Assembly (NCBI GenBank): GCA_025449115.1
Contig: JAHLKC010000015.1
Coordinates: 355,989 to 419,988, forward strand
Source: Chytridium lagenaria
Lineage: Eukaryota; Chytridiomycota; Chytridiomycetes; Chytridiales; Chytridiaceae
Direction: 5' to 3'
Length of the DNA: 64,000 nucleotides
In this document: positions 9,633 through 23,321 of the stretch, piece after piece
How positions within the stretch are numbered: position 1 is the first letter of the stretch
Layout: the number at the start of each line of letters is the position of its first letter
Program-made: the position numbers and the translations under genes
Notes under the pieces: generated by a model
Database searches by the model: none
Seen by the model: only the letters and a program-made list of their open reading frames with translations
What the model was told of the DNA's origin: nothing

Positions 9633-12600
9633 ATGACCCAAGCCGCATCCACCCCAGCCCCGGCCTCTGTGATCAGCCTTCCGCAGCATCATCTTCGAGC
9701 AGGATTGGGGACGCATCTTCTTGCCCGTAAAGTGTGTGAGGATTTGGCGAAAAAGGTTGGGGAGACCTTGGGGACGGCTGGACCGGGGTTTCAGAGACTG
9801 GAGAGCTTGTCGGTCGGATCTGCGACGTCACCTTGTTATGGGGGGCGTATTTTGAGGTCGAGGAGGAGTGTGCGGTGGCGTTTATTGATATCTCGGGTAG
9901 GTGGGGGAGGAGGTTGCTCGCTGTAATTTATCCACACACACACACACCTATACTCTCTTTTTTTTTTCCGTTGAGGTGGCCTTTACCGATGGATATGAAG
10001 AGTTTCTTTTTATCCCTCAAAGGGTGTTTTTTTTTTTTTTTTTTTTTATTTCTGGACGGACTTTATAACCATAAATGACACTCTCTCGCCCTATCCCATA
10101 CTTATTTTTCTTTTCTTTGAGATGGCCCTTTTTTTATGCTCTTTCAAAGCGGGGGGGTTTTTTTGAATGGACTCCAACAAAGCACCAAAAGGCACTCTCT
10201 CGCCCTATCCCACACTTATTTTTATTTCCTTTGAGGTGGCCTTTTTTTTATATTCTTTCAAAGCGGGTTTTTTTTTGAATGGACTCCAACAAAGCACCAA
10301 AAGGCACTCTCCCATCCCCCCACTCTTTTTTTTTCTTTCTTTGAGGTGGCCTTTTACAGATGGATATGAAGAGTTTCGGTTATATTCGTTCAAAGTGGTG
10401 TTTTTTTTGTTTTTTTTGGATGGAATCCAACAAACCACAAAATGACACTCTCTCACCCCATCCCCTACTCTTTTTTTTTTTTTCTTTGAGGTGACCTTTT
10501 ACAGATGGATATGAAGAGTTTCGGTTATATTCGTTCAAAGTGGTATTTTTTTGTTTTTTTTGGATGGAATCCAACAAACCACAAAATGACACTCTCTCAC
10601 CCATCCCCACTCCTTTTTTTCTTTCTTTGAGGTGGCCTTTTACAGATGGATATGAAGAGTTTCGTTTATATTCGTTCAAAGTGGTGTTTTTTTTGTTTTT
10701 TGGATGGAATCCAACAAACCACAAAATGACACTCTCTCGCCCCATCCCCACTCTTTTTTTTTCTTTCTTTGAGGTGCCCTTTTACCGATGGATATGAAGA
10801 GTTTCGGTTATATTCTTTCAAAATGGTGTTTTCACGGATGGACTTTAACCACAAAACACTCTCCCCCCTACCCCCACCTTTACAATGAAACAGGGTATAG
10901 CAGACTTACTACCGAACTGACCACACAATATGGATCTATGGGGGGAGCGTCACTCATCAAAAGCCTCATTAACCCCATTGTGGAAGGTAAACGTTGATTT
11001 CATGTATGACGTTCACTCATGCGCAATTACTTTTTTGGGGGGTGTCAGGTATCGTTGAAGTCTGTGATCAGTATGGCGGAGGTGAGAGATTTTTTTAATG
11101 TTTTTTTTTTTTGAGTTCCTGGTGTCTGCCTGAACGACTCGTCGCTTTTACATGTGTTTTTTTTGTATGTCGCTTTTACATGTGTTTTTTTTGTATGTCT
11201 TCGAACCAGTTTTTATTACTGTTCGTTGGAGTTGTTCTGGTGTGGGGTTTCAGTCTACGTTAATTAATGTCGTAGTTTTTTTTCTTGTTTATTTATTATA
11301 TTATGGTTTTCGAACCACTTTTTATTACTACTCATTGGATGCGGGGGGTTCAATCTGCCTGAATGACCGTCGTCGCTTTTTCATGTTTATTTATTCTATT
11401 ATGGTTTTCCAACCACTTTTTTATTACTGGTCGTTGGAGTTGTTCTAGTGTGGGGTTTTCAATCTACCTAAATGACCGTCGTCTCTTTTCATGTTTACTT
11501 ATTCTATTATGGTTTGCGAACCACTTTTTATTACTGGTCGTTGGAGTTATTCTAGTGTGGGGTTTTCAATCTACCTAAATGACCGTCGTCTCTTTTTTCA
11601 TGTTTACTTCTTTATATTATGGTTTTCCAACTACCCAAATCACTTTCTTTACACATTGTAAACATTCCACGGTTTCCAAACCACTCCATTTTCCTACCCT
11701 CTTTTCATTCTCTAACTACAAACCCTTTCATATTTATTTGTATTATGGTTTTCCAACTACCCAAATCACTTTCTTTACACATTGTAACATTCTACGGTTT
11801 CCAAACCCTCCATTTCCTGCCCTTTTTTTCATACTCTAACAACAAACCCTTCCAGACATCGTCAAATTCTGTGGCGACAGCGTCACAGTCTCATGGTCAC
11901 CTCTCGCCGGTAACCCCCCCTCCCAACCTTTCCCACTAACCCCCACTCAGGCCAAACCCTCCCCTCAGGCCCCCTCTCCCGCGCCCTCTCCTGCAGTTTC
12001 AACCTCCTCGAAAAATTCTCCAACCACTCTGTCCTGATCCCCACCACCTCCCGACCGACACGGACAACCAAAAACCCGAAGAAGATGCGGCGAAAACCTC
12101 AACGTCACCCTCTCCTCTCCACCCGAGAAACGGAAACTCACCCTCTTTAAAGTACCCCGAAAATCAGAGGTTGATGTGGAGGTGGACGCGGACGCGAAAC
12201 GACGGAGGGGGGAGTTGAGGTTTATGAAGTTGCATATTGGGGTGGGGGTTGGGAGTGTGTTTCATATGCATGTGGGGGGGAGGTCGAGACGGTTGGAGTA
12301 TTTTTTGGCGGGACCGGCGCCGTGTCAGGTATTGAACACCTTTTTTTTTTTTTTTATTACAGTCATTTTTTTTTGTGATGTTTTCTGGATGACCATCTCC
12401 ACCCAAACTGATCCTCATTGTGGGCTACTCACACACGCCTTTCCGTAAACTACTCCCCATACCCCTCTTTTCAAATACTCCCACCCCCCCCTTCCCGCAA
12501 ACTACTCCCCATCCCCTCTTTGCAAACTACTCCCCACCTTCCTCTTTTCAAACCACTCCCCACCCCTGCTTTTTGCAAACCACTCCCCATCTCCCTCTTT

Positions 12601-15600
12601 GCAAACTACTCCTCCCAACCCCACACTCTCTGCAGGCTACTCCCACCCCCCCTTTTTGCAAACTACTCCCCAGCCCCCTCTTTGCAACCACTCCCCATCC
12701 CCCTCTTTGCAAACTACTCCCCATCCCCTCTCCGCAACTCCCTCCAACCACCCTCAAATCCCATCCCCACACCATAAACTTTCTAACATCACCCCCAGGC
12801 CGCATCCGTCTCGACTGTGCCCACTCTGGCGAACTCGCCCTATCACAGGAAGCCTGGAACCTCTTCAACGCAACCCTGATCCCTCGCTTCCCCGCGCTCA
12901 GAACCGACTTGACGTTAAGCTATGAAGAGCATGGTGTTGTCGTGAAAAAGTTTGGGAAACAGAGTGGGTTGCTTGGGAGGAGGTTTGGGGGGACATGAAA
13001 CCTGTTCGACCAGAGGGTTGCCGAATTATTGGTTTGATTATTTAAGGTATTTTTTTGAGGTGGTTTTGGAGTTGGGGAGAGGGGGTTACTTTATTTTTTT
13101 CTTACCCGTTTTTGCTAACTCCCTCCCCCCCCTTTTTTTTTGTGTTTTTTGTTGCGCTTTGTTATGCTTATTTTACCGGTTTTTTTTTTGGTTTTGGTTT
13201 TGTTTTTGGAGCTCTGGTTCGCTTGTTTCGCCTGCCACCCCCTCTCACTTGTTTTTTTGTGGTTATGCATCTTATGTGCGATTTGTTTTGGTTTGTTTTG
13301 GTCGTTATATATCTTATGCGCGATTCGCTTTGGTTTTGTGTTGGCGCTCCGGTTCGCTTGTCCCCCCCCCCTCTAATTTTTTTTTTTTTTTTTTTTTGTG
13401 GTTATGCATCTCAAGTGCGATTTGGGTTCTTTTTTTTGGAAGGGAGAGATATTTGCACCTCATCAACACAATTCTAATACCATACCTTTCAGCGAAAGTC
13501 TAGCATTCCAACTCTCTGTCGGAACCGGTGTGAACGATCAACGTGAGCTCAATGAAATCAGAACGTGAGTCACCCTGTCCACTCTTATTTTTTTTTTTTC
13601 ATGTACTCAACATCATCAGCGTCACGGCCATGTTTGTACGTCTCACGAACCTTGAACATCTTTCGGAAACCCCTGAATCCCTGTTCACGATTTCTCAAAC
13701 TCTTATGGAGATTGCGATGAAGGTGGTGAAGAACTTTGGATGCTCGATTCGGCAGATGACGTTTGATGAGAAGGGGTTGACGTTGATTTTGATTTGGGGT
13801 GAGTTTTTTTTTTTGGATGGAGGGATGTGAGGTGATGATGGGTTTGTTGGTTTTGGGAGGGGTGAATGCCTTTTTTGAACGGTGGGGGTTGGTGTTTTTT
13901 TTGGGGGGGTTTTTTGAGCATGGTTGCTATGCTTTTTTTTTTTTTAACACGGTTGCTTTCCTTTTTTTTTTAATACGTTTGCTTTCCTTTTTTTTAACAC
14001 GTTTGCTTTTCATTTTTGTGTTTGAGCACGTTTGCTTTCCTTATTTCTTTAAGCACCTTTGCTTTCCTTAAATTTTGGTGGGGGGTTTGTTCGTTTTCAA
14101 ATCGATTTTTTTCTTAACGCCTTTTTGCTTCCGGGATTCTTTTAGGGTTACCACCCTTCACGCATGAAACGGAGGCCCCCTTTGCATTAAGAGCTGCCAT
14201 TGAGTTTCGGGAATCCGTGATGGCTGAAACATTTTTGAGGGGTTACCGTTTTCCATGGCAGTTGCGTCTGGGACGGTGTTTTCGGGGTCATTGGAGGAGA
14301 TGCGCGTAAGTTCTGCTTTTTTTGAGGGTGATTTTTTTTGCTTGGTGGCGTGATCTGCTGTTTTTTCTGTGTATGCTTTTTGGGTATGGTTTGTTGTGGT
14401 TTCTTGTGTCTGCTTTGTTTCGTATGATTTGCTGTGATTTTCTTGTTCATCTGATTTTAGTATGCTTTGCGATGATTTCTTTCTACGTCTGATTTTTAGT
14501 ACGCTTTGCTGTGATTTCTTCTACGTCTACATTTTAGTAGACTTGATTTCTTTCTTCGTCCACTTTATGTTACGCCTTACTCTGCTTTCTTCTACGTCTC
14601 CTTTTTATCACGCTTTAACGCATTGCTTTTTGAATCCAGGGATTGACCAAACAGTCATGGGAGCCGCCATCAACCTCGCCGCGCGTCTCATGGTGAACCC
14701 ACTCGCCAAATCCTCCATCCTCATCGACAGCACAACGCACGACGGTGTCGATCCAGAAGATTTCTTGTTCAGCGAACCACATCGGTTTAAAGTCAAAGGA
14801 TCCGTCTCTGAGGTTCTCGCTTACATTGTTCATGGGATCAGTCGACGGACGAATCGGATGGGACATGGGGTTGTGAGGAAGGTGGTTGGACGGAAGAAGG
14901 AGGAGGTCAAGTTTTGGAGGGTTATGGAGAATTGGGCCGAGGGGGAACCGACGGTGGTGCCTATTGTGGGGGGGTCGGGGATGGGGAAGTCGATGATGAT
15001 TTCGAATTTTTTTCAGGATATTTCGGGGACGGATAATATTGTGTCTTGGTAGTTATTTTTTGAAAGCTTTTTTGCTGTTGTTGGTCCTCCCCCGTTTTTC
15101 TGCCCCTTTCCGTCGAGTACTTTTAAACAAAGTCCTATTTTTTCTCTGTGCTTTTGGATATTCCCAAAACGGGGATTTGACGGTTTATGAGTTTTACTGT
15201 TTTAATTTAGTTAAAATAACCTCGTGATTTTTTCTTAAACGTTCACGTTCGTTATTGTTTTTTTTTGTTCTTCTTTTTCTCCGTTATTGTTTACGTTGAT
15301 TTATTCTTCTTTTCCTCCGTTATTGTTTTCGTTAATTGATTCTTCTTTTAAACCCTTATTGTTTTCGTTAATTGATTCTTCTTTTAAGCCGTTATTGTTT
15401 TCGTTAATTGATTCTTCTTTTAAACCGTTATTGTTTTCGTTTGGTTGATTCTTCTTTTTCGACAAAACAGCTTTGCAGATTGTATCGAAGTCGACATCAA
15501 GTATCCTATTCTGCCGTCAACATTCTCATGCAAAGTCTCTGTGACTCTATTCTCAAAAACCGTGACTACCTCCTCGAACACACCAACAATGCCAAAGAAG

Positions 15601-18600
15601 AAAAACGTACATCCGAAAACCATCGACTCCTACCAAATAAACCCTCTCTTGGATCCCGTCGTATCTCCTTTGCATACGCATTTCAAGGCCCCTCTTTCAC
15701 AGCACCCTCACAAATTAGTATAAGCAACAGCGATACCTATAGCTCCATATCAAGCAACCTATCCCGAAAACGACTCGGAGCCAGTGTCACGAGATTGCAG
15801 AATAAATATTCGGCCATCAATGAACAGCTTATGGGGATGAACACGGGGTTGTGTTGCCGGTGGAAAAACAGTATGAGGAGTTGTTGGGGGAGGCTGAGAA
15901 AACGTTTACTGAAGTGGAGGCTAATTTGAGAGAGGTTGTTAGGATTTTGGGGGAGAGTATGCAGAAACTCCGCTGGTATGATGTTGCTATATAGTTTTTT
16001 AATGTTTGCGTTCTTGTACTATTTGAGTTTTTTTCTGACGGTTTACATCTTTTTTTTAATTGTGGAAATAGTTTAATAAGGTCATGAACGTCAATTTCCC
16101 TCACAGTCATTACACTCGAAACTTTAACGAAGATTCGTTAAAATACTCTTTTAAAAACTTTTTCGCGCATCTAATTGACGTGATTCACAAAACTGGGTTG
16201 GAAATCGCCATCGTCATCGACGGTGCTCAATATATGGTATTCAGATATAATAATATTTTATGGTGATCGTTGACGTTATTTTTCTTCAACAGGATTCGGC
16301 GAGTTGGGAATTACTGCGATACATCACCCAACGTTGCGGATATACGTTGATCATTTTTGGGTCAAGGCCTGTCTCGGAATATGCGGAATCGTATAAGGAT
16401 TACATTGAATACTTTCTTGAGCTCGCTGGCGAGCAAACGATTGAGCTTAATGGGATCAGTGAGGAAGCCGCGGAGGAGATTGTGTTGTGAAAATTGATAT
16501 TGTCAAGGTGACGAAAATCGATTCGAGGTTGTTGAATGAGGTGAGTGTATGATTCAAAAGGTGGAGTTAATGGAGATATTAGGTCATGCTTCGTTCGTTT
16601 GGGGTTCCTTCTATTTGCTCTATGATTGGACAGGCGTTGCAGTCAAACCACTCTGCTGTCTCTATACATAATGGAACGTTGTTTCTTGGAGATGGTGTGG
16701 ATTTGGAGGATATTATTCAGGGCGATACGGTATTTAGGTAACTAGGTGATGTGATATCCCAAAATTGACGTTATGTCTTTTTTCTAGCTCTGTAATCCAC
16801 CAATTCGATAAGTTGCCGTCAAGATTATGGCAAGTGTTTCTGAAATATGGATCTATTCTTGGTAAGTGACTCTTTTTATTTTTCATAACATGGCTAATTT
16901 ATCCCGAAAAAAAAAGGTCAAAGGTTCACGGTTGCAGAGTTTTTCACGTTGATACAAACGGATGAGCGAAGTCTTTTTCGACAAAAGGAGGTGGACGAGA
17001 TTGTGATTCTCAAATCTTCTGGGGCACTTATGAAGCAATTTTGGCAGAAGAATGATCAGTATGGTTTTTGTAAAAGTTCAAGGAGAGCCCTCTGAGCCGA
17101 CATCACTTATTTCTTTCAAGTAAGATAGTGATAATACTTATATAGGGGTTTTCTTTTTAAAATTGCTAACAAGCCCAATAGCCATATTGTCATCAGCAAA
17201 GCAATCTACAGTCTCATCGACCCCCATATCCAAGCTCAACTCCATAAAGCCGCCTATGAAGCATACCGCAGTCTTCTCACTCCCTCCAACGAAGCCATCA
17301 TGCTCCCGAAAATCATAAGTCATCTCAACCGATTCCCACAAGCAACGCTCAACGACAAGATCTTCTTTTCCGAGAAATGTTTTAAGAAATTCTGTGCCCT
17401 CCACATGGTCCCTGAGAGTGTTCAAATGGGTCAGAGTTTCATTGCCCTTTTAAAGCAAAAGGACGATTGGCCTTCTGAACGTGTTAGACAGTTGACCATG
17501 GGGATGGTGTATGGGGAGTTGGCTTCGTTACATGCCTTTGAATTTTGGCCAAAGACTATTCAGAATGCGACAGAAAGTTTGAGTTTGTTGTGTGGGTATC
17601 ATCATCCTACAACAGCGTATAAACTCATGTCGATGTGTCTGAAGACGTTTTTTAAGACTTTGAAGGCGGTCAAGCTATTTTTTAACGATGGGTTTAAAGT
17701 CGAATCGAGAGGGATGGGCCCAACAGAGGTTCTGGAGACACAGGCTATACGTGCGAGAATGAGGGTATTTACAGTTATGAGTAATTACTTTTTACAAGCA
17801 AATATGGTGAGACTTTTTTTTAACGCCACCCCACATCACTCTTTTCAGCTTTTTATTTGTTTCATTTTTTGTTTCTTCTTCTTTCCCGAAAACAAAAAGA
17901 AATGAGCAGTATGAATATGGGAGTTAATAACTTTTTATTTTCATTGTGACGATAAGCCTTTGGACGGTCTACTATGCCCCTTGAACATCATCCTTGCGGT
18001 ATGCGAGCGGGGCGGAAACTTTCCTCAATGGGGAGCCATCAGTTTCTACATCCTCGCAAGCATCTACTGGATGTTTGGAATGAAAAAACGCGCCAGAATC
18101 GTCCGAAATGCTGCCCTCCAGTTTCACGCTGAAGCTTACCGCGTAGCCGCAGCAGACCCTGGCACACCTGATGATCCCACATTCACCTTGGAAGAAGAAG
18201 CCGGACTGACTGTTTACTCTTCAGTGCTGCATACGACAATGGATCCATTGAACGTGAAAGAAGCAAGTGCATTTGGAAGTCGACTTATTACGAATATGAG
18301 TGAGAATGGAAATCTTATCACTTATGCGGCTTTTAATATGGTGGCGGTTGTCAATTTGCTTTGTGTCTGTGCTGGTGATTTTAAGGCGGTTGTGTCGAAT
18401 TCGTCGAGAATTTGGCAGAGCGCTATTCAGATCCAACCTTGCACCTTCTTTTCTGCCATCGGTGCAGTTTCTTTAATGGTGTGTACCCTATGATTTTCTG
18501 ATTCTAGCAGTCGTTGGTATGACGTTTTACTAAAACTGCAAAAGTACTCTTACACGGAGCTTGCGAATCCTCAACTTTCTTATGCGTGGTATCGAATTTC

Positions 18601-19963
18601 TAAAGAACAAATGGACATGCTGAACGCTTATGATGGATCTCAGATGGATTCTTTCGGTGTTCACCTTTACGGCGTGAAAAATCTTCTCAAGTTTGAAGTT
18701 TATTGCGTCTATGAGAACTTGATGGACGGGTTTACTAGAGACGAGGAAGAGAAGGAAGTAGAAGAAGATAAATTCGCACATACCGGACAAGAGCCTCAAC
18801 CAATGCCAGAAACTCAAGACTTTCCAAAGGTTGAGGTCCGAGCGAATCCCATCAAAATAAGTCCCAGCTCTTATGAAACTGGTGATCAAAGTTCATGGTA
18901 TTCAGCTGAGAGTGATGATGAACTCCCAACCCTGAACACGAAAAGACCACAACTTAAGGCTATTCTTTTGAGAAAGAACCTAAAAGTTCGACCGCATTCT
19001 GCTGGTGGAAAATCTGATAAACAGTCAGAGAATAGTAGACTGAGTGAAAATGGCCCGCAAGGTCGGTCTTTTAGGACCGAGCCGCAGACCTCAGAAGAGC
19101 TTTACTCTTGCGCAGAAATTCTCTCTAAAGCGCTGCTCAGCGGAATCCCAACTCCTCTGATCACGCCTCCAGCGGTTTATGACACGTACATTCTTACATC
19201 TCGGTGGCTCATATGGATAATAGAAGCGGAGCGTCAGGAACGGAAAAACAGGACGAAATATATGGCATCGGGATTGAAGCCTCAGTGGGAGAGGAGACCA
19301 AGGGATTTCGGTGTGGAAAGGAAAGCCGTTCACATACTTTGTCAGGCTGCTCTTAAAACCTGTAAAGCGTCTCGACGAATTTCCATGATTTTTCTAGTCA
19401 TGTACTCGGCCTTTCAGTCACTTGATCTTGCGCTGCGTGGCAAGTTCCCCGACGCCATCACCCTACTCACAGACCTTTTGACGGGATCCAAATGGGCTCG
19501 AGTGTTTGCGCAGATGCGGAAAGAATGTGGGGTTTTGATTTACGACTTTGATACGAAAAAAGATTCGAAAAAGGAACGGCAACATCATTTCTTTTCCATG
19601 AAGTCCACGAAGAGGGTCAAAAATGTTGATATACCTCATGATGAGAAGGCGGTATTCAACCGCATTATAACTGAGTACATCACTGGCGTCATATGTGCGA
19701 GGGCTGCTGAGTTTTCGTATCTGCATTGGAAGCTCACATCAGATCAAAATGGGTCAACGAACATGGAAAATTCGCGAGATGGGAGGGAGAAGGGGAATGA
19801 AAGGGATGCACCTGGTAACAGGAAGATTTATCCAGATGGCTCGACACGGACGCTGTACCCAAATAATACGGTCGTGGAAAAGTGTATTCTGCAGGCACAG
19901 AAACTTCTCCGTGATGTCCCACTTGAGCTCCGGCAGCTTGAGCAGGTCACGTCTGGGCAGTGA
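9633..19963 (+). CDS. Soluble-type adenylyl cyclase (ADCY10-like)
   Basis: This large gene makes cyclic AMP from ATP. About 20 exons were traced, beginning 9633-9726, 9795-9896, 10894-10986, 11049-11081, 11857-11909, 11951-12328 and ending 18509-19963. C1 cyclase domain: VAFIDISGYSRLTTEL and then GDIVKFCGDSVTVSW, so both metal-binding aspartates are present, followed by LEYFLAGPAPCQ. C2 domain: ELNEIRTVTAMFV, GLPPFTHETEAPFALRAA and VMGAAINLAARLM. An ATPase module follows, with Walker A (IVGGSGMGKSMM) and Walker B (IAIVIDGAQYM), then a long helical TPR-like C-terminal half. This is the animal and chytrid soluble cyclase architecture, bicarbonate/calcium-responsive in animals; regulation here is inferred. 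At least eight one-base frameshifts interrupt exons (for example near 12070, 12810, 14240, 15507, 15835, 16488), mainly in homopolymers, while the domains stay conserved. The start at 9633 is the first in-frame ATG; an upstream exon cannot be excluded. Confidence 0.85.
9960..10860. repeat. Intron minisatellite, 110-145-bp unit, ~7 copies
   Basis: TTGAGGTGGCC recurs near 9973, 10118, 10229, 10342, 10485, 10628 and 10771. Each is followed by variants of GATGGATATGAAGAGTTTC, TTCAAAG, a T-run, GGATGGA, CCAACAAA and ACACTCTC. The array fills the intron of about 1 kb between cyclase exons 2 and 3. Confidence 0.9.
11150..11850. repeat. Intron tandem repeat, about 110-bp unit
   Basis: TTATGGTTTTCGAACCAC-type blocks recur near 11301, 11399, 11509, 11614 and 11742 with TATTACTGGTCGTTGGAG, GTGGGGTTTTCAATCTACC and AATGACCGTCGTC between them. 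The last two copies carry a different segment (ACTACCCAAATCACTTTC). The array fills the intron before the exon at 11857. Confidence 0.85.
12425..12745. repeat. Intron tandem repeat, 25-35-bp unit
   Basis: About ten copies of CAAACTACTCCCCA followed by a C-rich stretch and CTCTTTG. It lies in the cyclase intron between 12329 and 12798. Confidence 0.85.
13915..14075. repeat. Intron tandem repeat, about 30-bp unit
   Basis: Five to six copies of ACACGTTTGCTTTCC followed by a T-run, in the cyclase intron between 13799 and 14145. Confidence 0.75.
15240..15460. repeat. Intron tandem repeat, 36-bp unit
   Basis: CGTTATTGTTTTCG, TTAATTGATTCTTCTTTTAA recur at a regular 36-bp spacing (near 15321, 15357, 15392, 15428), with diverged copies upstream. 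The array lies in the intron between cyclase exons ending at 15048 and starting at 15471. Confidence 0.85.
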
Positions 19964-20260
19964 GTTTAAAATGGCGTTAGTACGATAAATGTGTTGTCTT
20001 TAATGCATATATACATGTTGTATTTTATACATAAGTTTTTTTCGTTTGCCCACAAAGATTTTAGCCGTGAAAACTTGCCCTTAAATAATCGAAAGGTTTT
20101 AAGCATCACACACCGTCATTCAAAAAAACCATCACAAACCATCACACGTCTGGTAGCAACCGTTGCATGCAACGCATTCAGCTTCTAATATATTAGCAGT
20201 GACGGCCAGAAGCATCCCATATACAAGTTAAGCAGGGCCCGTGGATCATTAATTCGTACA

Positions 20261-22819
20261 ATGGAGGAAGTCAAGTCGGTGCATGCAGCACCTGCTGCAG
20301 AAGTGGAGCAACAGAATGTGGATGAGAATGGTTTATTTGGACGGTGTATTGAAAAACGGCGATACAGTCATTGCTGATCAGCTGTAAGTGGATGGTTTCT
20401 AAAGATCAGTGCTGTGCTATCTCTTTGCACAATAAGTGACAGGTGCTAAACTCAGTTCTCCTTTCCTCATGCTTGCACCCTGTAGGGCATATGTAGTTGA
20501 CGCAACCGTCGAAAAGCCTACCATTCAGGTAAGACATCACCTAACCTGCCGGACCATCTTATAATAGTGTAGTCCTTTAAAGAAAGTTTGAGCTTCATTC
20601 TGATGGATCCATCCTGCCATCAATCGACGACAGCCTTCTCATTGAACAAGCCGCAAAGTTGGCCGAGCTTGAAAAGAGGAAGAAGGAGCAGGAGGACCTA
20701 AGGTCGGGATAATTGACAGTAGGGCAATTGTTGACAGTTTTCATCAGAAAGAAACAAGCTGCTGAAGAGCTGGCAAAGCAAGAGGAGGAGGCATTCAGAA
20801 AATCGATTGCTGCCAAGGAGAAACTTGAAGCTGAGGAGGCTGCACGAATTTGGCAGAGCAGGAGGCAAAGAAGTTGAGGGAAAAGGAAGCTGATATCAAG
20901 ATGATGGGACAGGTTTGTTCCTATTTGTTCATTAAACGCCGAATAGCTAACCGTCTTTACAGATGTCGAGTGTCGCGGAGTTTGAGAAACGCAAGCATGA
21001 ACTTATTCAAGCAGAGGAAGAAAAGAAAAAGGCCAATCTTCTTCAAAAAGAAGAACAGGCCTTCGCAAAGCTCAAGGATTTATCTGAGATTGAAAAAAGG
21101 AAGGAGGAACAACTTAAAGAGAGCGAGGCACGTAAAAAGCTGAGCTTCAGGAGCGTGAGGCAGAAGCGTTCGCCAAATTGAAGGACCTTTCCGAATTGGA
21201 AAGGAGGAAGGAGGAGCTCATGAAGGAGGAGGATGAGAGACGGAGGAAAGAGATCGCTATTAAAGAGGCCGAGGCTTTTGAAAAGATGAAGGATTTGGCG
21301 GACTTTGAGAAAAGAAAGGAGGAGTTGGCGAAGGAGGAGGAACAAAGGCGGAAGAGTGAGGTTGCGGCAAAAGAGGCAGAGGCATTTTCGAAGATACTGG
21401 AGGCGAAACGCAAGTCTGAAGATGACGAGGTATGAGATATGCAGATGCTTTTTCAGGTTTAAGTTTTTTTTTTTTTTTTTAAGAAAATTATGTGATTTTT
21501 TTTTTATATATTGAGCTTCTACTGTTTTAATGTTGTGTCCAGCTGCCTTCAAGACATTCTAATGTTAAAAATTTACTTCGTAGATAAAGAAGAAGGAGGC
21601 TGACGAAAAGAAGCGTCGAGATGAAGAGGCCGAACGCACTGAACAACTTCAGAAGCAACACCAAGCCATGCAAAAATTCGAAGAACAACGGAAGCTTAAG
21701 GTTTGTTGCTAACTCTACAAATGGAAAGCTAAAATGAGTTGGTATAGCTTATGACACCAGCACAGCGATACCAGTACTGGACTGAGACCTATGGGCTTGA
21801 AGAAGCGGATCGGTTGAAAAGTATCGAGCATGAAGCAAATGCTTTGTCGGAACGAAAGGCACGGGAGGCCGAGGAAAGGATGAAGGCAAAAGCTGCGGAG
21901 AGGAAAGCTGTATGTTAAATTATTCTTGATATTGTTTTTTGACTTTTATGTAAATAGCGCGAGGCCGAGGAAGCCAGAATCAAGGCTGAGCGTGAAGCCG
22001 AACTCCATCGGGTAAGACAAGCGGAAGAGGAATTAGAACGTCAACGCCTTCAGGAGGAAAAAGAACGTGAACGGATTGAAGAAGAAGAGCGTCAACGTGT
22101 TCGGCAAGCTGAAAAGGAAGCAGAGGAACGCGCGATCGAGGCGAGTGAATCCGCTACTCCTGAAGAAGGTTACATGGAAGCCGAGGGAACGGGGGATGAC
22201 GATGAGATAGCGAGGAGCTTGGAAATTAGAGCCGCGAGAAAGGCGGATCAGGCAATCGTTGCGGCGATTGTGGCGGAAGCAGCTGAACGGGCCTCTAAAA
22301 TGACTGGTCAACGTCGACTTCTTCGTTTTTCTCAACGATGGAGGTGATTGAGGGAGAGGGGAGATGGAAGGTGAGGCTGAGGTTAGGAAGGTGGAAGTTG
22401 AGGATGAGGATTTAGTCGCGGAAGTTCAACCTACTGGTGGAGCTATAGAGCAGGGGATTTTTGAGGAGAAGGTTATCCAAATGATTGACACAAACGGTAT
22501 ATTGGCGGACGGTGATGAGGGTGATGTTATTCCTGAAGTCGAGGTGGAAGAAGCAAGCACCGTTATTGAACACGTCGTCGTTATTAAACAAGAGGCTGAG
22601 CAAACCGCCGAGACCACCACCACCACCACTACCACTACCAAAACTCGTGAAGTTATTGTTGAAAAAGTTGCTGTGCCTCCTGCACCGGAGCCGACGCCGG
22701 CCGTCGTGCTTCCATTCGGATTGAAGACGGAGGAGGCGATCAAGTATGCGATTGCAGGGGTGGTTGGAGTCGTTGCGGTTGCGGCGGTTGCATCGAGGTT
22801 GTTCAGGAGGAGAAGATAG
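20261..22819 (+). CDS. Tail-anchored coiled-coil protein
   Basis: The gene starts at ATG 20261 and has about nine exons. The N-terminal region (VLKNGDTVIADQL, AYVVDATVEKPTIQ, FELHSDGSILPSIDDSLL) is not a fold I recognise. From about 20640 to 22200 the product is almost continuous charged coiled coil built from FEKRK.EL..EEE and AKEAEAFxKxKDLxExEKRKEEL repeats. The C-terminal exon ends in a hydrophobic helix (AIAGVVGVVAVAAVASRLF) followed by RRRR, a typical tail anchor for the ER or the outer mitochondrial membrane with the coiled coil in the cytosol. Single-base shifts occur near 20345, 20850, 21150 and 22330. A tethering or scaffold role is plausible but inferred only from shape. Confidence 0.65.
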
Positions 22820-23321
22820 AGATTTGGGTACTTTCTTTCTGCATTCTCCTTCGGTTGAACCTCATTCCTTTATTTCTTTCATGTTCGTATGCACCTTAAG
22901 GACGGAACGCGTTCTTTTTTCACTCCTCATTTACTGTGTTTATTTTACTTTTCCCTTTTTCTCATCGGTTTTGGTTATAAGAGCAATTCTGTTGGATTCT
23001 AGTTCCTTTCCTCTCCTTCTCGTAAAGGAAAATAAATCATAATTGCACAGTATTTAGTAACCAGTTTTGACTGAAAGTCAACTTACAAATACGTAAGAAA
23101 GTTATTGGCGAAAATGGCTAGACTGGAAGAACCTTCTACAATGCCTTCCGAACTTTACATTATTGTAAACAGAGTCGTTTTTTAGACTTTTTTTCATTTA
23201 TTGAATAATGCAGCAATGTTTCGAAATACGTGAAGCTCACTTTTTCGATTCTCACAATCCGAACTTATTCTTTCCTCAACACTACCCGCCACACTTTGAA
23301 CCACAAAAACTTCGCTCCTCC
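22820..23321. other. Convergent 3' intergenic region
   Basis: The region lies between the ends of two convergent genes. It contains an AATAAATC motif near 23030, suited to 3'-end formation for the coiled-coil gene. No further gene is seen. Confidence 0.5.

Noticed and set aside
20190..20245. Short match to 5S rRNA internal sequence (AAGTTAAGCAGGGCC)
   Set aside because: Only about 15-20 bases fit, no flanking stems or terminator are seen, and a protein-coding ATG follows directly.
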